The notes: generated from the sequence alone by a model not told the origin. 64,000 nucleotides of DNA from Sphingorhabdus sp. YGSMI21 (GCF_002776575.1 NZ_CP022548.1:635001-699000), one strand, 5' to 3'. Shown: positions 53,832-63,429, numbered from the stretch's first letter. A program made the numbers and translations.

Positions 53832-55166
53832 TCAGCGGAACGCGGAAATCCGGCCGCTGTCGTCGAGAATATATAGCATGCCACCCGCAACAACCGGCGG
53901 CAGCGAAACGCCGTCATCCAGTTCGAACAGCGTCTGGCTCGATCCCTCACCCGGCGAGATCGAAACAACATCGCCTTCGGTGCTGGCCACGATCAGACGA
54001 TTTCCGGCCAGTACCGGGCCTGTCCAGTTGATCGGGTTTTTCTTCTTCTTCTCGTTCTTGAAGGCAGCGAGCTGGCTGATCCAGCGCACCTTGCCATTCG
54101 GCCGCGCGATGCACAGCAGTTTCGCGTCATCGGTCAGCACGAAAACCCATTCACCGGCCACCACCGGGGTGGTGATCCCGGCAATGTTCAATTCCCAGAT
54201 CCGCTGGCCCGAAACCAGTTCATAGGCCGCCATACGGCCGCCCTGCCCCAACGCGAAGACCCGGCCGCGGTCGATCACCGGATCGGCATCGATATCGGAA
54301 AGGGTCGCCACAGAGGTCGAGATGCTCGTGCGTGCGAGCGCATCATTCCAGAGATTGCGGCCATTTTCGTAGCGATAGGCAGTCAATTCCCCCGAGGAAT
54401 AGCCGGCGACAACCGTACCCTGCCCCGCAGCAGGTGCCGCAACGCCGAAAATGCCGGCCAGTCCGACTGTACCCGCTTCATTCCACTGCACCGAGCCGTC
54501 AACCATGCTCAGCGCATATATCTGGTTGTCTTGCGTCATCACATAGACATTACCGTTGGAAATCGTTGGCGACCCGCGCAGCGGACCAGCCGGACGCACT
54601 TTCCATATCTGGCTGCCGTCGGCCGCGTTGAGCGCGACAACATCGCCAACGCCATTGGTCGCATAGACAACCTCGCCCAATATGCTCGCTCCACCGCCGA
54701 AGCGCGAAGAGGCACCATCACCCTTGACCTCGATCTGCGAGGACCAGATTTTCGCGCCGGTTGTTGCATCAAAGGCATGAACCATCGCCTCGGTATCGGT
54801 CACGAAGAGCCGTCCGCCCGATATTACCGGTGCCGCCGCCAGCCGTTCGCGCTTGTTGGTACCGCTGATGCTGGCGGTCCAGACCCGGTCGAGACTGCCG
54901 GGCAATGCCACATGGCCGATCGACTTGCTCGCGTTTCCGCCCGACTGCGCCCATTCGCTATTGGCGACAGGTGCCGGCAGGATTACGGCAATCGAGGCCA
55001 GTCCGGCATCGACTTCCGCGCCGCTTTCACCGCTCAATATCGGCGTGCGCTTGCCGAGCGTCGGCGTGTTCTTCTTGTCTTCGCCGTCGCCGCCGCCCAG
55101 AATGCCGCAACCGGACAATAAGGAAACAGCCAGCAGGCTGGCGATAAGTGTCTTGCCGGAAATCAT
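53832..55166 (-). CDS. bamB: Outer membrane assembly lipoprotein BamB
   Basis: A 444-residue lipoprotein of the BAM complex. The signal has a lipobox LSGC (C20). The mature protein is an eight-bladed beta-propeller with repeated PQQ-like blades (AFDATTGAKIWSSQIEVKGD, ALNAADGSQIWKVR, ALSMVDGSVQWNEAG, YELVSGQRIWELNIAGITTP). It is tethered to the outer membrane inner leaflet. It overlaps the TPR gene by 4 bases and is followed by der, a conserved gene order. Confidence 0.92.
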   Translation of the reverse strand: MISGKTLIASLLAVSLLSGCGILGGGDGEDKKNTPTLGKRTPILSGESGAEVDAGLASIAVILPAPVANSEWAQSGGNASKSIGHVALPGSLDRVWTASISGTNKRERLAAAPVISGGRLFVTDTEAMVHAFDATTGAKIWSSQIEVKGDGASSRFGGGASILGEVVYATNGVGDVVALNAADGSQIWKVRPAGPLRGSPTISNGNVYVMTQDNQIYALSMVDGSVQWNEAGTVGLAGIFGVAAPAAGQGTVVAGYSSGELTAYRYENGRNLWNDALARTSISTSVATLSDIDADPVIDRGRVFALGQGGRMAAYELVSGQRIWELNIAGITTPVVAGEWVFVLTDDAKLLCIARPNGKVRWISQLAAFKNEKKKKNPINWTGPVLAGNRLIVASTEGDVVSISPGEGSSQTLFELDDGVSLPPVVAGGMLYILDDSGRISAFR

Positions 55167-55933
55167 TCCTTGGATTCTCCCTCAGTCGCTACCCCGATCG
55201 GCGGTGCAACTTTTTTATCATCGCTGTCCAGTTCGACCGCATCAATGCCTTGAACCCCGGCCATCTGCAAGGCGCGCGACCGGATGGTTGCCGGGACGCC
55301 CTCGTCTTTCGCCAGCTGGGCGAACAGAGGGCCCGCCAGATCGGACTTGTTCATATTGAGATAGGATATTGCGACCATTTCGCCGGCGCTGCCGAACCAG
55401 GGGTTGCCCGGCACCGCAAGCGGCTTCAGCCGGTCGATCACCTGCTGCGGCTTGAGCGTATCGAATTCGGCGGTGGTCTGGCGAATCAAAGCGAGATCGC
55501 GAAACGGCTTTGGCAGGCTGTCGTCGGATGCGACCTTGGCATAGCCGGCGATCGCTGTTTTCGGATCATCTTTCTCCAGCGCGATGCTTGCGCGGAGGAT
55601 TTGCGCGGCGGCGCGGTAGCCGCTCTGTTCGGCCTCCATCAACGGCTCGAGCGCAGTTGCGGCCCCATCCAGATTATTCTGGCGGATGCTGTCGATGGCC
55701 GCGACATATTCCTCGCTGCGGAGACCGGAATCTTCATTCTGGCTGTTCTGCCAGAATATCCAGCCGGCCAGCGAGCCCAGACCAATGACGATGGCGGCGA
55801 AAATCCAGATCCCGTAACGCGTGACGATGGTTTTCAGCTGGTCCTCGCGCACCGCCTCATCCACTTCGCGCAGAAATACCTGTTCTTGCTGGTCCGGCTT
55901 CTCTTCCGGTGCTTTATCTTTGTCTTTGGCCAA
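55163..55933 (-). CDS. TPR protein, YfgM-like
   Basis: A 256-residue protein with a charged cytoplasmic N-terminus (MAKDKDKAPEEKPDQQEQ), one membrane helix (about 45-64; GIWIFAAIVIGLGSLAGWIF) and a periplasmic tetratricopeptide domain. The layout and the place directly before bamB-der match YfgM/AncA, a chaperone-linked partner of the SecYEG translocon. It overlaps bamB by 4 bases. Confidence 0.82.
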   Translation of the reverse strand: MAKDKDKAPEEKPDQQEQVFLREVDEAVREDQLKTIVTRYGIWIFAAIVIGLGSLAGWIFWQNSQNEDSGLRSEEYVAAIDSIRQNNLDGAATALEPLMEAEQSGYRAAAQILRASIALEKDDPKTAIAGYAKVASDDSLPKPFRDLALIRQTTAEFDTLKPQQVIDRLKPLAVPGNPWFGSAGEMVAISYLNMNKSDLAGPLFAQLAKDEGVPATIRSRALQMAGVQGIDAVELDSDDKKVAPPIGVATEGESKE

Positions 55934-56090
55934 GCTGGCTTCCTCAAATCTGTTTCGCGTGCCCGGTTCGCCGGTCAGACGAAGGCAACATGCAATCGGC
56001 TGTCCTTTAGCGTCCGCAATAGCAAATGTAAAAGTCTATTGACCATTTCCACAGGCTGAACGGAGGATCGGCGGAATAAGAGAAATATCG

Positions 56091-56963
56091 CTATTTTTTC
56101 GGCTGATAGAGCTGGTCCGGCCCCGGGAAGCTGCGCTCCCTGACCTCGCCGGCATATTGCTGCGCGGCCTGGTCAATTTGTTCGGCAATATTGTGATAGC
56201 GTTTCACGAAGCGCGCGGTGCGGTCGAACATGCCCAGCATATCCTCGGTCACCAGCACCTGGCCATCGCATTGCGCCGACGCGCCGATGCCGATGGTAAT
56301 CGCTTTGACCGCCTTGGTCGCCTCGATCGCGATCGGCTCCAGCACGCCTTCCAGCACGATCGCGAAGGCGCCGGCCTGGTCCAGCGCTACTGCATCGCCG
56401 ACGATCTTCTTCGCCTCGGCATCGCTGCGCCCGCGCGCGGCATAGCCGCCGAGCACATTGATCGCCTGTGGCGTCAGACCAACGTGGCCAACCACCGGAA
56501 TGCCGCGCTGGACAAGGAATGCGACGGTTTCGGCCATCACTTCTCCGCCCTCCAGCTTGACCGCCGCTGCCCCGGTTTCCTTCAGGATATGGGCGGCGCT
56601 TTCATAGGCTTTTTCTGGCGACGCTTCATAAGAACCAAACGGCATGTCGACGACGACCACGCTATGATAGCTGCCGCGGACGACGGCTGCGCCATGGTTG
56701 CACATCATCTCCAGCGTGACCGGAATCGTCGAATCGAGCCCGTAAATCACCTGCGCCAGCGAATCGCCGACCAGCAGCATATCGCAATGCGCATCAAGCA
56801 GTTGCGCCGTCCGCGCAGTATAGGCGGTCAGCATTACCACCGGTTCCGCCGTCACCCCGTCGACCTTGCGGCCCTGGATTTTCGGAACAGACAGGCGCCG
56901 CATCGGCTGTGGTCGCGGCGTGGCGCGGCTGGTGGATGTATCGAGTTTGAAGGTTGTGGACAT
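56091..56963 (-). CDS. panB: 3-methyl-2-oxobutanoate hydroxymethyltransferase
   Basis: First step of pantothenate synthesis: adds a hydroxymethyl group from methylene-THF to 2-oxoisovalerate. The 290-residue protein has [69 protein letters not shown] and [20 protein letters not shown]. Normal length with an N-terminal extension of about 25 residues. No panC is next to it. 157 bases with no visible gene separate it from the TPR gene. Confidence 0.96.
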   Translation of the reverse strand: MSTTFKLDTSTSRATPRPQPMRRLSVPKIQGRKVDGVTAEPVVMLTAYTARTAQLLDAHCDMLLVGDSLAQVIYGLDSTIPVTLEMMCNHGAAVVRGSYHSVVVVDMPFGSYEASPEKAYESAAHILKETGAAAVKLEGGEVMAETVAFLVQRGIPVVGHVGLTPQAINVLGGYAARGRSDAEAKKIVGDAVALDQAGAFAIVLEGVLEPIAIEATKAVKAITIGIGASAQCDGQVLVTEDMLGMFDRTARFVKRYHNIAEQIDQAAQQYAGEVRERSFPGPDQLYQPKK

Positions 56964-57103
56964 GGAGGATGTTTAGCCTCCCTTGCAAGATAAGGCCAGT
57001 ATCCTGTTGCCGCGATTGTCCATTGCCTTGCAAATAGTATTGCGGCACACTTCCCGTGTCTCGCGACTCACCAAAATCTGATCTCCATCCATTGGAAATA
57101 GTC

Positions 57104-58336
57104 ATGCCTGTGGCCCGCAAGCCAGAGTCCATTTTGCTGTTTGTCGCCTTCATCGTCTTCATCGACATGATGGGCATCGGTCTGATCCTGCCCGTCATGC
57201 CTGCGCTGATCGAGGGGATCACCGGCACGACAATCGATCGCGCCGCGGAAATCGGCGGCTGGCTGCTATTCGCCTATGCAATGATGCAATTTCTGTTCGC
57301 CCCGGTCATTGGCGGCCTGAGCGACCGGTTCGGGCGCCGGCCGGTATTGCTGGTCACGCTGTTTCTGCTCGGGCTCGACTATGCGATCATGGCATGGGCA
57401 CCGACATTGATCTGGCTGTTCATAGGCCGGATAGTGTCGGGAATCATGGGCGCAAGCTGGGCCGCTGCCAATAGCTGCGTTGCGGATGTTACCTCGCCAG
57501 CCGAGCGCGGCAAATATTTCGGCATATTGGGCGGTGCCGGCGCGATGGGCTTTGTCCTCGGCCCCGGTATCGGCGGTGTGCTGGGCGAATATGGAGAAAG
57601 ACTGCCGTTTATTGCCGCATCAATCCTTGCCCTCCTCGGGACGGGCGTCGGCATTGTTATACTGCAAGAAACGCTACCAAAGCAAAAGCGCCGTCCATTT
57701 TCTATCGCCCGCGCCAATCCGATGGGAAGCATCCTCCAGATGAGCAGAACGCCTCTCGTTCTGGGCTTTCTGTCGACGATATTCGTGCTCCAGTTGGCGG
57801 CGCAGGCGCAGATCGCGATATGGGCCTATTGGCTGATCGAACGGTTTGACTGGAGCATCTTGAAGATCGGGCTGAGCGTCGCCCTGTTCGGAATATTGCT
57901 GGCGCTGGTGCAGGGCATTTTGACCGGGCCATTGATCAAGAAGATCGGTGAATGGCGCGCCGGCCAGTTCGGATTGCTGTTCGGGATACCCGCCTATCTG
58001 ATCTTCGCCTTCGCGCCCAACGACTGGTTCGTGTTCCTCGGCATCATCGTTGGTGCGGCCAGCGGGTTCGCCTTCCCGGCGATGCAGCAGATGATGAGCA
58101 GCCGGATCAGCGAAGATGCCCAGGGAGAATTGCAGGGTTCGATCGCCAGCACGATCAGCCTGACCTCGATCATCGGGCCGGTAATGATGACCGGAGTCTT
58201 CGGGGCCTATGCCGACAAGGACGGATTTTATTTTCCCGGCGCGCCTTTCATTCTGGGCGCCGCCCTGATGGTCGTCTCAATATTGATTTACGCCGTCACC
58301 ACCCGCAGATACTATTCGGCAGCCGACACCGCCTGA
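57104..58336 (+). CDS. MFS transporter, TCR/Tet (DHA1) type
   Basis: A 410-residue 12-helix exporter. The first helix contains FVAFIVFIDMMGIGLILPVM, and motif A in loop 2-3 reads GGLSDRFGRRPVLL. Motif C-like GAMGFVLGPGIGGVLGE sits in helix 5. These mark drug/proton antiporters of the tetracycline class. Substrate unknown. Start at ATG 57104, after the weak GGAAATAG; a GTG 16 codons upstream is less likely. Its 3' end overlaps the opposite-strand GDPD gene by 25 bases. Confidence 0.9.
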   Translation: MPVARKPESILLFVAFIVFIDMMGIGLILPVMPALIEGITGTTIDRAAEIGGWLLFAYAMMQFLFAPVIGGLSDRFGRRPVLLVTLFLLGLDYAIMAWAPTLIWLFIGRIVSGIMGASWAAANSCVADVTSPAERGKYFGILGGAGAMGFVLGPGIGGVLGEYGERLPFIAASILALLGTGVGIVILQETLPKQKRRPFSIARANPMGSILQMSRTPLVLGFLSTIFVLQLAAQAQIAIWAYWLIERFDWSILKIGLSVALFGILLALVQGILTGPLIKKIGEWRAGQFGLLFGIPAYLIFAFAPNDWFVFLGIIVGAASGFAFPAMQQMMSSRISEDAQGELQGSIASTISLTSIIGPVMMTGVFGAYADKDGFYFPGAPFILGAALMVVSILIYAVTTRRYYSAADTA

Positions 58337-59400
58337 GCCGGATTGTCGCTGAACAGGCCATCGACGCCGGCAGCAATATAGGCGCGGATTTCGCCTGCCA
58401 GATCACCCGGCTCGCGCGGATCGACGCCGCTCTTGAAATCGGTCGGCAGAAAGTAATTTTCGCGGCGGAATGTCCATGGATGAACGACCAGACCCGCTTT
58501 GTGCGCGGCCTCAACCAGTCCGGTCGGTGCGCCCAGCTGGCCAATGGCGTTGCGGCCAATCACCATATCTTTGGACGGTCCGATCCCGTCGGCATAGGCG
58601 GCGATAGCCTGCAAGCCCGCCACCGTGACCATTGATGCATAGGTCCGCCCGGCGATGTCCGGCGGGCCGCCTTCGCTGGCCACCAGTTGCACAAGCCGGA
58701 CATCCGTCTGCTTCGCAAGGGCCTGCAGATTGCCGACCTCGAACGACTGAATGAACACCGGATCATCCTTGTCGTCATAGCCATATTGTGTCAGCAATTT
58801 GAGCAACGGTTCGTCATGTCCCAGTCCCAGAGCCTTGAAATAGCCGGGATGTTTGGTTTCCGGATAGACACCTATCCGCCTGCCGCTTTCGACCGCATGT
58901 GTTTCGATCAGTTGCAGGACCTCTTCAAAGGTCGGGATTTCGAACCGGCCATCATATTGCATATTCCCCGCCCGCAAGTCGGGCAGACGCTCTCTGGCAC
59001 GCAATGTCTTCAATTCGGCAAGCGTAAAATCTTCAGTAAACCAGCCGGAATATTCCTGACCGTCGATCAGCCTGGTCGCCTTGCGATCGGCAAATTCCGG
59101 ACGATCGGCAACGTCGGTCGTCCCGCTGATCTCATTCTCGTGACGGGCCACCAGCACGCCGTCCTTGGTCAGCACCAGATCGGGTTCGATGAAATCGGCA
59201 CCCTGTTCAATAGCCAGCTGATAGGCCGCCAGCGTATGTTCCGGCCGTTCTCCGCTCGCACCGCGATGGGCAATGACAATCGGCGGTTCGCCGGACAATG
59301 TTGCAGCCTTCATCTTTGCTTCTCCCGCCGGTTCTGTTCCGGCTGCGCATCCTGCTAGCGCCAGAGCGATCAATAACAAAGCAACAGGCCGCACCCGCAT
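58312..59400 (-). CDS. Glycerophosphodiester phosphodiesterase lipoprotein
   Basis: A 362-residue GlpQ-like enzyme that hydrolyses glycerophosphodiesters to glycerol 3-phosphate and alcohol. Lipoprotein signal ALALAGC (C18). The catalytic core is IVIAHRGASGERPEHTLAAY (HR and E) followed by GADFIEPDLVLTKDGVLVAR (EPD) and HENEISGTT. Exported, so it acts in the periplasm or at the outer membrane. It ends a six-gene operon (61930 down to 58312). Confidence 0.92.
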   Translation of the reverse strand: MRVRPVALLLIALALAGCAAGTEPAGEAKMKAATLSGEPPIVIAHRGASGERPEHTLAAYQLAIEQGADFIEPDLVLTKDGVLVARHENEISGTTDVADRPEFADRKATRLIDGQEYSGWFTEDFTLAELKTLRARERLPDLRAGNMQYDGRFEIPTFEEVLQLIETHAVESGRRIGVYPETKHPGYFKALGLGHDEPLLKLLTQYGYDDKDDPVFIQSFEVGNLQALAKQTDVRLVQLVASEGGPPDIAGRTYASMVTVAGLQAIAAYADGIGPSKDMVIGRNAIGQLGAPTGLVEAAHKAGLVVHPWTFRRENYFLPTDFKSGVDPREPGDLAGEIRAYIAAGVDGLFSDNPAQAVSAAE

Positions 59401-59402
59401 CG

Positions 59403-59684
59403 CTAGGCGACCTCGACGCCGTTCCAGAAGGCGATCCGGCCCTCGATTTCGGCCGCGGCTTGCTTGGGTGCGGGATAGAACCAGGCCGCATCCTCGTTGA
59501 TCTCGCCGTCAACGATCAGGCTGTGATAGGATGCATCGCCCTTCCAGGGACAATGGCTGGTCGTATCGCTGTGCATCAGATATTTCGACCAGACCGAATC
59601 GCGGGGGAAATAATGGTTGCCCTCGACCATCACTATATCGTCGCTCTCGGCAATCACCGCGCCGTTCCATTTTGCCTGAACCAT
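59403..59684 (-). CDS. DUF427 protein
   Basis: A 93-residue protein with the DUF427 fold pattern: WNGAVIAESDDIVMVEGNHY, FPRDSV, CPWKGDASYHSLIVDG and AWFYPAP. Function unknown. The ATG at 59684 has AAGGACA upstream and sits 31 bases inside the preceding gene. Its stop is 2 bases from the GDPD start. Confidence 0.88.
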   Translation of the reverse strand: MVQAKWNGAVIAESDDIVMVEGNHYFPRDSVWSKYLMHSDTTSHCPWKGDASYHSLIVDGEINEDAAWFYPAPKQAAAEIEGRIAFWNGVEVA

Positions 59685-60202
59685 TTGCTTGTCCTTTTCT
59701 TGATACCGAAACCTGCGGCAACCAGTGTCAGCGGTATCCAAATCCATATAGCTTCGGAATATAACACTTTGATGCCACGGCTACTGATAAAATCAGAAAT
59801 GCCAATCGGCGATACGGCAATCGGGGTATAGGGGGCGAAATGGCGCAAGGGATCAAATGGCCAGAACAGAGCCACGCCCAGCCCGCCATTGGTGAGCATA
59901 TCCAGCAGTCCGTGCGAGGCCATCGAAACGAACAGGAAAGCCGCCGCCAGACCAAATCGCTCGGGCCGCAGCAAGGCGGTTGCGAACAGGGCCGCAACGG
60001 CGGCAAAAAGCAGGCTATGGGTTGCGCCCCGGTGCCCCCAGCTGTCCGCATATTCGATGCCCAGCCGAAAACCGACCACGTCAGCATCCGGCAGCATCGC
60101 GAATAGCAATCCGGTGGCAATCACCGGCAAAGACAGCCTGCTCCGTCCCAATATCACAGCGCCCACGAGGGGCACAGCGGCATGGGACATGATCGTCGGC
60201 AT
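59654..60202 (-). CDS. YdjM-type membrane metal-dependent hydrolase
   Basis: A 182-residue polytopic protein. MSHAAVPLVGAVILG, AMLPDADVVGFR, then GHRGATHSLLFAAVAALFA and MASHGLLDMLTNGG hold the conserved Asp and His residues of the YdjM/DUF457 family, which are thought to bind metal at the membrane. Its ATG shares one base with the stop of the ArsC-like gene (TGATG). The exact reaction is unknown. Confidence 0.85.
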   Translation of the reverse strand: MPTIMSHAAVPLVGAVILGRSRLSLPVIATGLLFAMLPDADVVGFRLGIEYADSWGHRGATHSLLFAAVAALFATALLRPERFGLAAAFLFVSMASHGLLDMLTNGGLGVALFWPFDPLRHFAPYTPIAVSPIGISDFISSRGIKVLYSEAIWIWIPLTLVAAGFGIKKRTSKWFRQNGTAR

Positions 60203-60570
60203 CAGCTGTTGCGCGCAGTCAGCCCCGCCGCTTCATAATCGGCTGCCTTGAAACCGACGACCAGTTCGTCGCCATGTTCCAGCACCGGGCGTTTGATCAT
60301 GCTGGGATTCTCCGCCATCACCATGACCGCGGTATCGTCACCGATATTTTCCTTCACCATGTCCGGCAGCTTGCGAAAGGTCGTGCCGCGCTTGTTGACC
60401 AGCGCTTCCCAGCCGACCTGCATCACCCACATTTCCAGCTTTTCCTTGCTGATCCCCGACTTTTTATAGTCGTGGAAGACATAGTTGATGCCGTTTTTCT
60501 CCATCCAGTTGCGCGCCTTCTTGATCGTGTCGCAATTGGAAATGCCGTACATTTTGGTTTCGTTGCTCAT
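60202..60570 (-). CDS. ArsC/Spx-like protein (YffB type)
   Basis: A 122-residue thioredoxin-fold protein of the ArsC/Spx superfamily. The single active-site cysteine is in YGISNCDTIKKARNWME; LVNKRGTTFRKL and PSMIKRPVLEHGDELVVGF follow the family pattern. YffB-type members are glutathione-dependent thiol reductases of unclear substrate and need not reduce arsenate. It overlaps nth by 4 bases. Confidence 0.88.
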   Translation of the reverse strand: MSNETKMYGISNCDTIKKARNWMEKNGINYVFHDYKKSGISKEKLEMWVMQVGWEALVNKRGTTFRKLPDMVKENIGDDTAVMVMAENPSMIKRPVLEHGDELVVGFKAADYEAAGLTARNS

Positions 60571-61232
60571 GGGCCTGGTCCTGTTTTTTGCTGCACTTTG
60601 AGCCAGAGACATAGGTCAGCGACCGGACAAAGGTCACATTTCGGGCTCCGGGCGGTGCAAATTCGCTTCCCGAATTGAATTAGCCAGAAATGCCCGTCGC
60701 GCAAGGCCCAATCGGGACTGCGTTCTTCCAGTTGCTGTGCGGTCTTGTCCGCAGTCTTCGCATCGGTCAGGCCAATCCGGTTGCAGACGCGGTGCACATG
60801 GGTGTCGACAGCGATCACATCGGCGCCGAAAGTGAAGCTCATGACAATATCCGCGCATTTGCGGCCAATGCCGGGCATCGACAACAAGCCTTCACGGGTA
60901 TTCGGCACGACACCGCCATGTTCGGCCAGCAAATGTTCGCAGAATTTCCGGATATTGCGCGTTTTCATATTATAAAGCCCGCAGGGTTTGATCGCTGCGG
61001 CAATATCGCGGTCGTCGAGAGCCAGCATCGCTTCTGGCGTCTGCGCGAGCGCGAACAAGGCGCGCGCGGCCATGGCGGTATTGCGGTCGAGCGACTGGGC
61101 CGAGAGCATGCAGGATATGCAGGAGCGGAAGGCGTCGGGCTGGCCCTTCGGGCCCTTGGCGTCCTTCGTCCGTCCCGGCATGGCTTCGGAGAGACGGCGG
61201 TAAACGGTCTCGACCTGCTGATCGTTTATCAT
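60567..61232 (-). CDS. nth: Endonuclease III
   Basis: DNA glycosylase/AP lyase for oxidised pyrimidines. The 221-residue protein has the helix-hairpin-helix with catalytic Lys (LLSMPGIGRKCADIVMSF), the catalytic Asp in VIAVDTHVHRVCNRIG, and the C-terminal [4Fe-4S] loop C-x6-C-x2-C-x5-C (ICTARSPKCDLCPVADLC). The ATG at 61232 is inside the stop of the preceding paralogue (ATGA overlap). AGGA is upstream. Confidence 0.94.
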   Translation of the reverse strand: MINDQQVETVYRRLSEAMPGRTKDAKGPKGQPDAFRSCISCMLSAQSLDRNTAMAARALFALAQTPEAMLALDDRDIAAAIKPCGLYNMKTRNIRKFCEHLLAEHGGVVPNTREGLLSMPGIGRKCADIVMSFTFGADVIAVDTHVHRVCNRIGLTDAKTADKTAQQLEERSPDWALRDGHFWLIQFGKRICTARSPKCDLCPVADLCLWLKVQQKTGPGP

Positions 61233-61930
61233 GAGGTCCTGCCCGTCTCGCAATCAGCCCGTACCGGACAGGACGGGCAATCCGGTTGTTTCGGGCGGCA
61301 AATGGTCTGAGCAAGGCGCTTCCCGAGCAGATGGTGCTCGTCCAGATCTTCAGCGGACCATTCGGGCGGCAACAGCGGCATCAACTCATCATAAGCGCGT
61401 GCCGTATCGGCCTTGGGCGGCACCAGACCCATGCGCTGCACCACCCGCCGGTGGCCGGTATCGAGCACCAGCGCCTTGCGATTAAACTGGCTGGTGTTCA
61501 TGATGCCGGCGCTGATCTTCCGCGCAATCCCGGGCAAGGTCTCCAGCCAGGCCATAGCATCCTCTGTCTCCATGGTCGCAAGATGATCCAGACTGGCCTT
61601 GCCGCGCTGCGCGATAATGTCCTGCAGGCAGGCCTTGAGCCGCTCCGCCGCCATCGCCGGGAAAGTCGCCGTTTGCAGATGGGCCTTCAATTCCTCGAGA
61701 GGCGCCGCTGCAACCCGCTCCCACGACCCATATTCGGCGATCAGCCGGTCCGTATTGTCATTGGACACAGCGGTTTTCGCGCGGGCGCCGATGACGCCTT
61801 GCACCAGCGTCCACATGGGATCACGGCGCTTGTCATCCGGCCGGATCACCCGGCCGAACTGCGCGACCAGCCTGTTGTGCATCCGGCGCAATATTTCGGT
61901 GCGATGATCGGGGCCCAAGTCTAGTTGCAT
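61229..61930 (-). CDS. HhH-GPD base excision repair protein, endonuclease III paralogue
   Basis: A 233-residue relative of endonuclease III. Hairpin LETLPGIARKISAGIMN with Lys at the catalytic position, then ALVLDTGHRRVVQRMGL with the Asp, and a complete Fe-S loop ICRPKQPDCPSCPVRADC. It differs from the neighbour by a longer N-terminus and TGHRR in place of THVHR. It may have a distinct lesion range. It overlaps nth by 4 bases and is first in the six-gene operon. Confidence 0.85.
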   Translation of the reverse strand: MQLDLGPDHRTEILRRMHNRLVAQFGRVIRPDDKRRDPMWTLVQGVIGARAKTAVSNDNTDRLIAEYGSWERVAAAPLEELKAHLQTATFPAMAAERLKACLQDIIAQRGKASLDHLATMETEDAMAWLETLPGIARKISAGIMNTSQFNRKALVLDTGHRRVVQRMGLVPPKADTARAYDELMPLLPPEWSAEDLDEHHLLGKRLAQTICRPKQPDCPSCPVRADCETGRTS

Positions 61931-61999
61931 CAGCGGGATATGGGCGGACGATAGTCTAGTAGCAAGACTCCGAGGCCTGCAACCGCCGCCCCTTGCCGA

Positions 62000-62407
62000 T
62001 CAGTCCAGCCTGCGACCAATGGTCACCACCGGTTGCACATCATAGCCCAGCGCCTTGTAAAACCCGATCGCCGCTTCATTGTCGTCCCGCACCATCAATT
62101 GTATTTTCGGCGCATCGCGTTCACGCAGCCAAGCTTCGGCGGCCTCCATCATTTTTCTGCCAAGACCTCGTTTCTGGCAATCCGGCGCGACCGCCAGATA
62201 ATAGACCCAGCCACGATGGCCGTCATCCCCCACCATGACCGTCGCAGCCAGTCGGCCTGCTTCTTCCAGCAACAGAATATCGGACGAGACGCCGCCAACC
62301 GCACGATCGAAATCGGCGCTCGCGTCATTCCACGGGCGCGTCAGACCGCAGGCCTGCCAGAGCGCGACAACCGGTTCGCGATCCTCGGGTGTGGCGAGCC
62401 GCGTCAT
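62000..62407 (-). CDS. GNAT acetyltransferase, YpeA-like
   Basis: A 135-residue acetyltransferase. The acetyl-CoA site is VAPDCQKRGLGRKMMEAAE (Q/RxxGxG/A), with VYYLAVAPD before it and DNEAAIGFYKALGYDV after. This pattern is that of the small YpeA-type GNATs; acceptor unknown. It begins 3 bases after the MDR gene stop, so the two are cotranscribed. Confidence 0.9.
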   Translation of the reverse strand: MTRLATPEDREPVVALWQACGLTRPWNDASADFDRAVGGVSSDILLLEEAGRLAATVMVGDDGHRGWVYYLAVAPDCQKRGLGRKMMEAAEAWLRERDAPKIQLMVRDDNEAAIGFYKALGYDVQPVVTIGRRLD

Positions 62408-62410
62408 GGA

Positions 62411-63418
62411 TCAGATATCGATGATGATCTTGCCGAAATGCTGGCCCGATTCCTGATGACGGAAAGCATCGCCCAGATCGGCGAGCGGGAAAGACTTGTC
62501 GAGTATCGGCTTCAGGCCATTGGCTTCGATCGCTGCGATCATGTCCTGCTGCTGCGCCCGGCTACCCACGGTCAGACCCTGCACGCGCAGGTTTTTCGCC
62601 ATCAGCAGCGCTGTCTGCACGGGTCCGGCAAAACCGGTCAGCACACCGATCAGCGCGACATGCCCGCCAATGCGCGTCGCCATCATCGACTGGTCGAGCG
62701 TACCCGGCCCGCCGATCTCAACAACGCAATCGACGCCCTTGCCGCCGGTGAGTTCGAGCACTTTCGGCCCCCAGGCCTCGACTTCCTTGTAATTGATCAG
62801 ATGGTCAGCGCCGAGGTCTTTCAGCCGCTTCAGCTTGTCATTGGACGAAGACGTCGCGATCACCGTCGCGCCGGCCGCCTTGGCAAATTGCAGCGCGAAG
62901 ATCGAGACACCACCGGTGCCCTGCACCAGCACCGTATCACCCGGCTTCACGCAGCCATCAACGAACAGGGCCCGCCACGCGGTCAGGCCGGCGCAAGTCA
63001 GGGTCGCAGCCTCGGCAGCGCTATAGCCCTCGGGTGCCTTGGTCCACGCAGTGGCGAGGCCGACCGCCTGCTCGACCGCATAGCCGTCAATGCCATCGCC
63101 GGGCACGCGCTTGAAACCGCCTTCGGGCGGCGCACCGTCGATCCATTCGGGGAAGAAGGTCGAAACCACCAGATCGCCCACCGCAAAATCGCTAACGCCC
63201 TCGCCCACGGCGGTGACCTCGCCCGCGCCATCGGACATCGGGATGCGGTTCTCGGCGGTCGGGATCATCCCCTTGACCACCGCATAGTCATGAAAATTGA
63301 GGCTGGACGCGCGCAACCGTACCGCAATTTCACCGGGGCCGGGCGCCGCCGGATCGGGCAAGTCGACCAGCTTGAGATTGTCGAGCGAGGCGGGTGCATG
63401 GAGTTGGATGGCTTTCAT
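62411..63418 (-). CDS. Zinc-binding-type (MDR) alcohol dehydrogenase/quinone reductase
   Basis: A 335-residue medium-chain dehydrogenase. The GroES-like N-terminal half has RLRASSLNFHDYAVVKGM and VGEGVSDFAVGDLV. The Rossmann half has DTVLVQGTGGVSIFALQFAK and DCVVEIGGPGTLDQSM. The catalytic zinc cysteines of classical ADH are not visible, so a zinc-independent quinone/enone reductase is more likely. GGAGAG precedes the ATG and joins a perfect palindrome at 63430-63459. Confidence 0.88.
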   Translation of the reverse strand: MKAIQLHAPASLDNLKLVDLPDPAAPGPGEIAVRLRASSLNFHDYAVVKGMIPTAENRIPMSDGAGEVTAVGEGVSDFAVGDLVVSTFFPEWIDGAPPEGGFKRVPGDGIDGYAVEQAVGLATAWTKAPEGYSAAEAATLTCAGLTAWRALFVDGCVKPGDTVLVQGTGGVSIFALQFAKAAGATVIATSSSNDKLKRLKDLGADHLINYKEVEAWGPKVLELTGGKGVDCVVEIGGPGTLDQSMMATRIGGHVALIGVLTGFAGPVQTALLMAKNLRVQGLTVGSRAQQQDMIAAIEANGLKPILDKSFPLADLGDAFRHQESGQHFGKIIIDI

Positions 63419-63429
63419 GGCGAGTCTCT

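Noticed and set aside
52421..54031. 536-codon frame opposite der and bamB
   Set aside because: Antisense shadow of two conserved genes; composition is Arg/Asp/Gln-rich with no recognisable domain.
61229..61930. Assignment of the second glycosylase as AlkA or MutY
   Set aside because: The Fe-S loop rules out AlkA, and the 233-residue length without a C-terminal Nudix-like domain argues against MutY.
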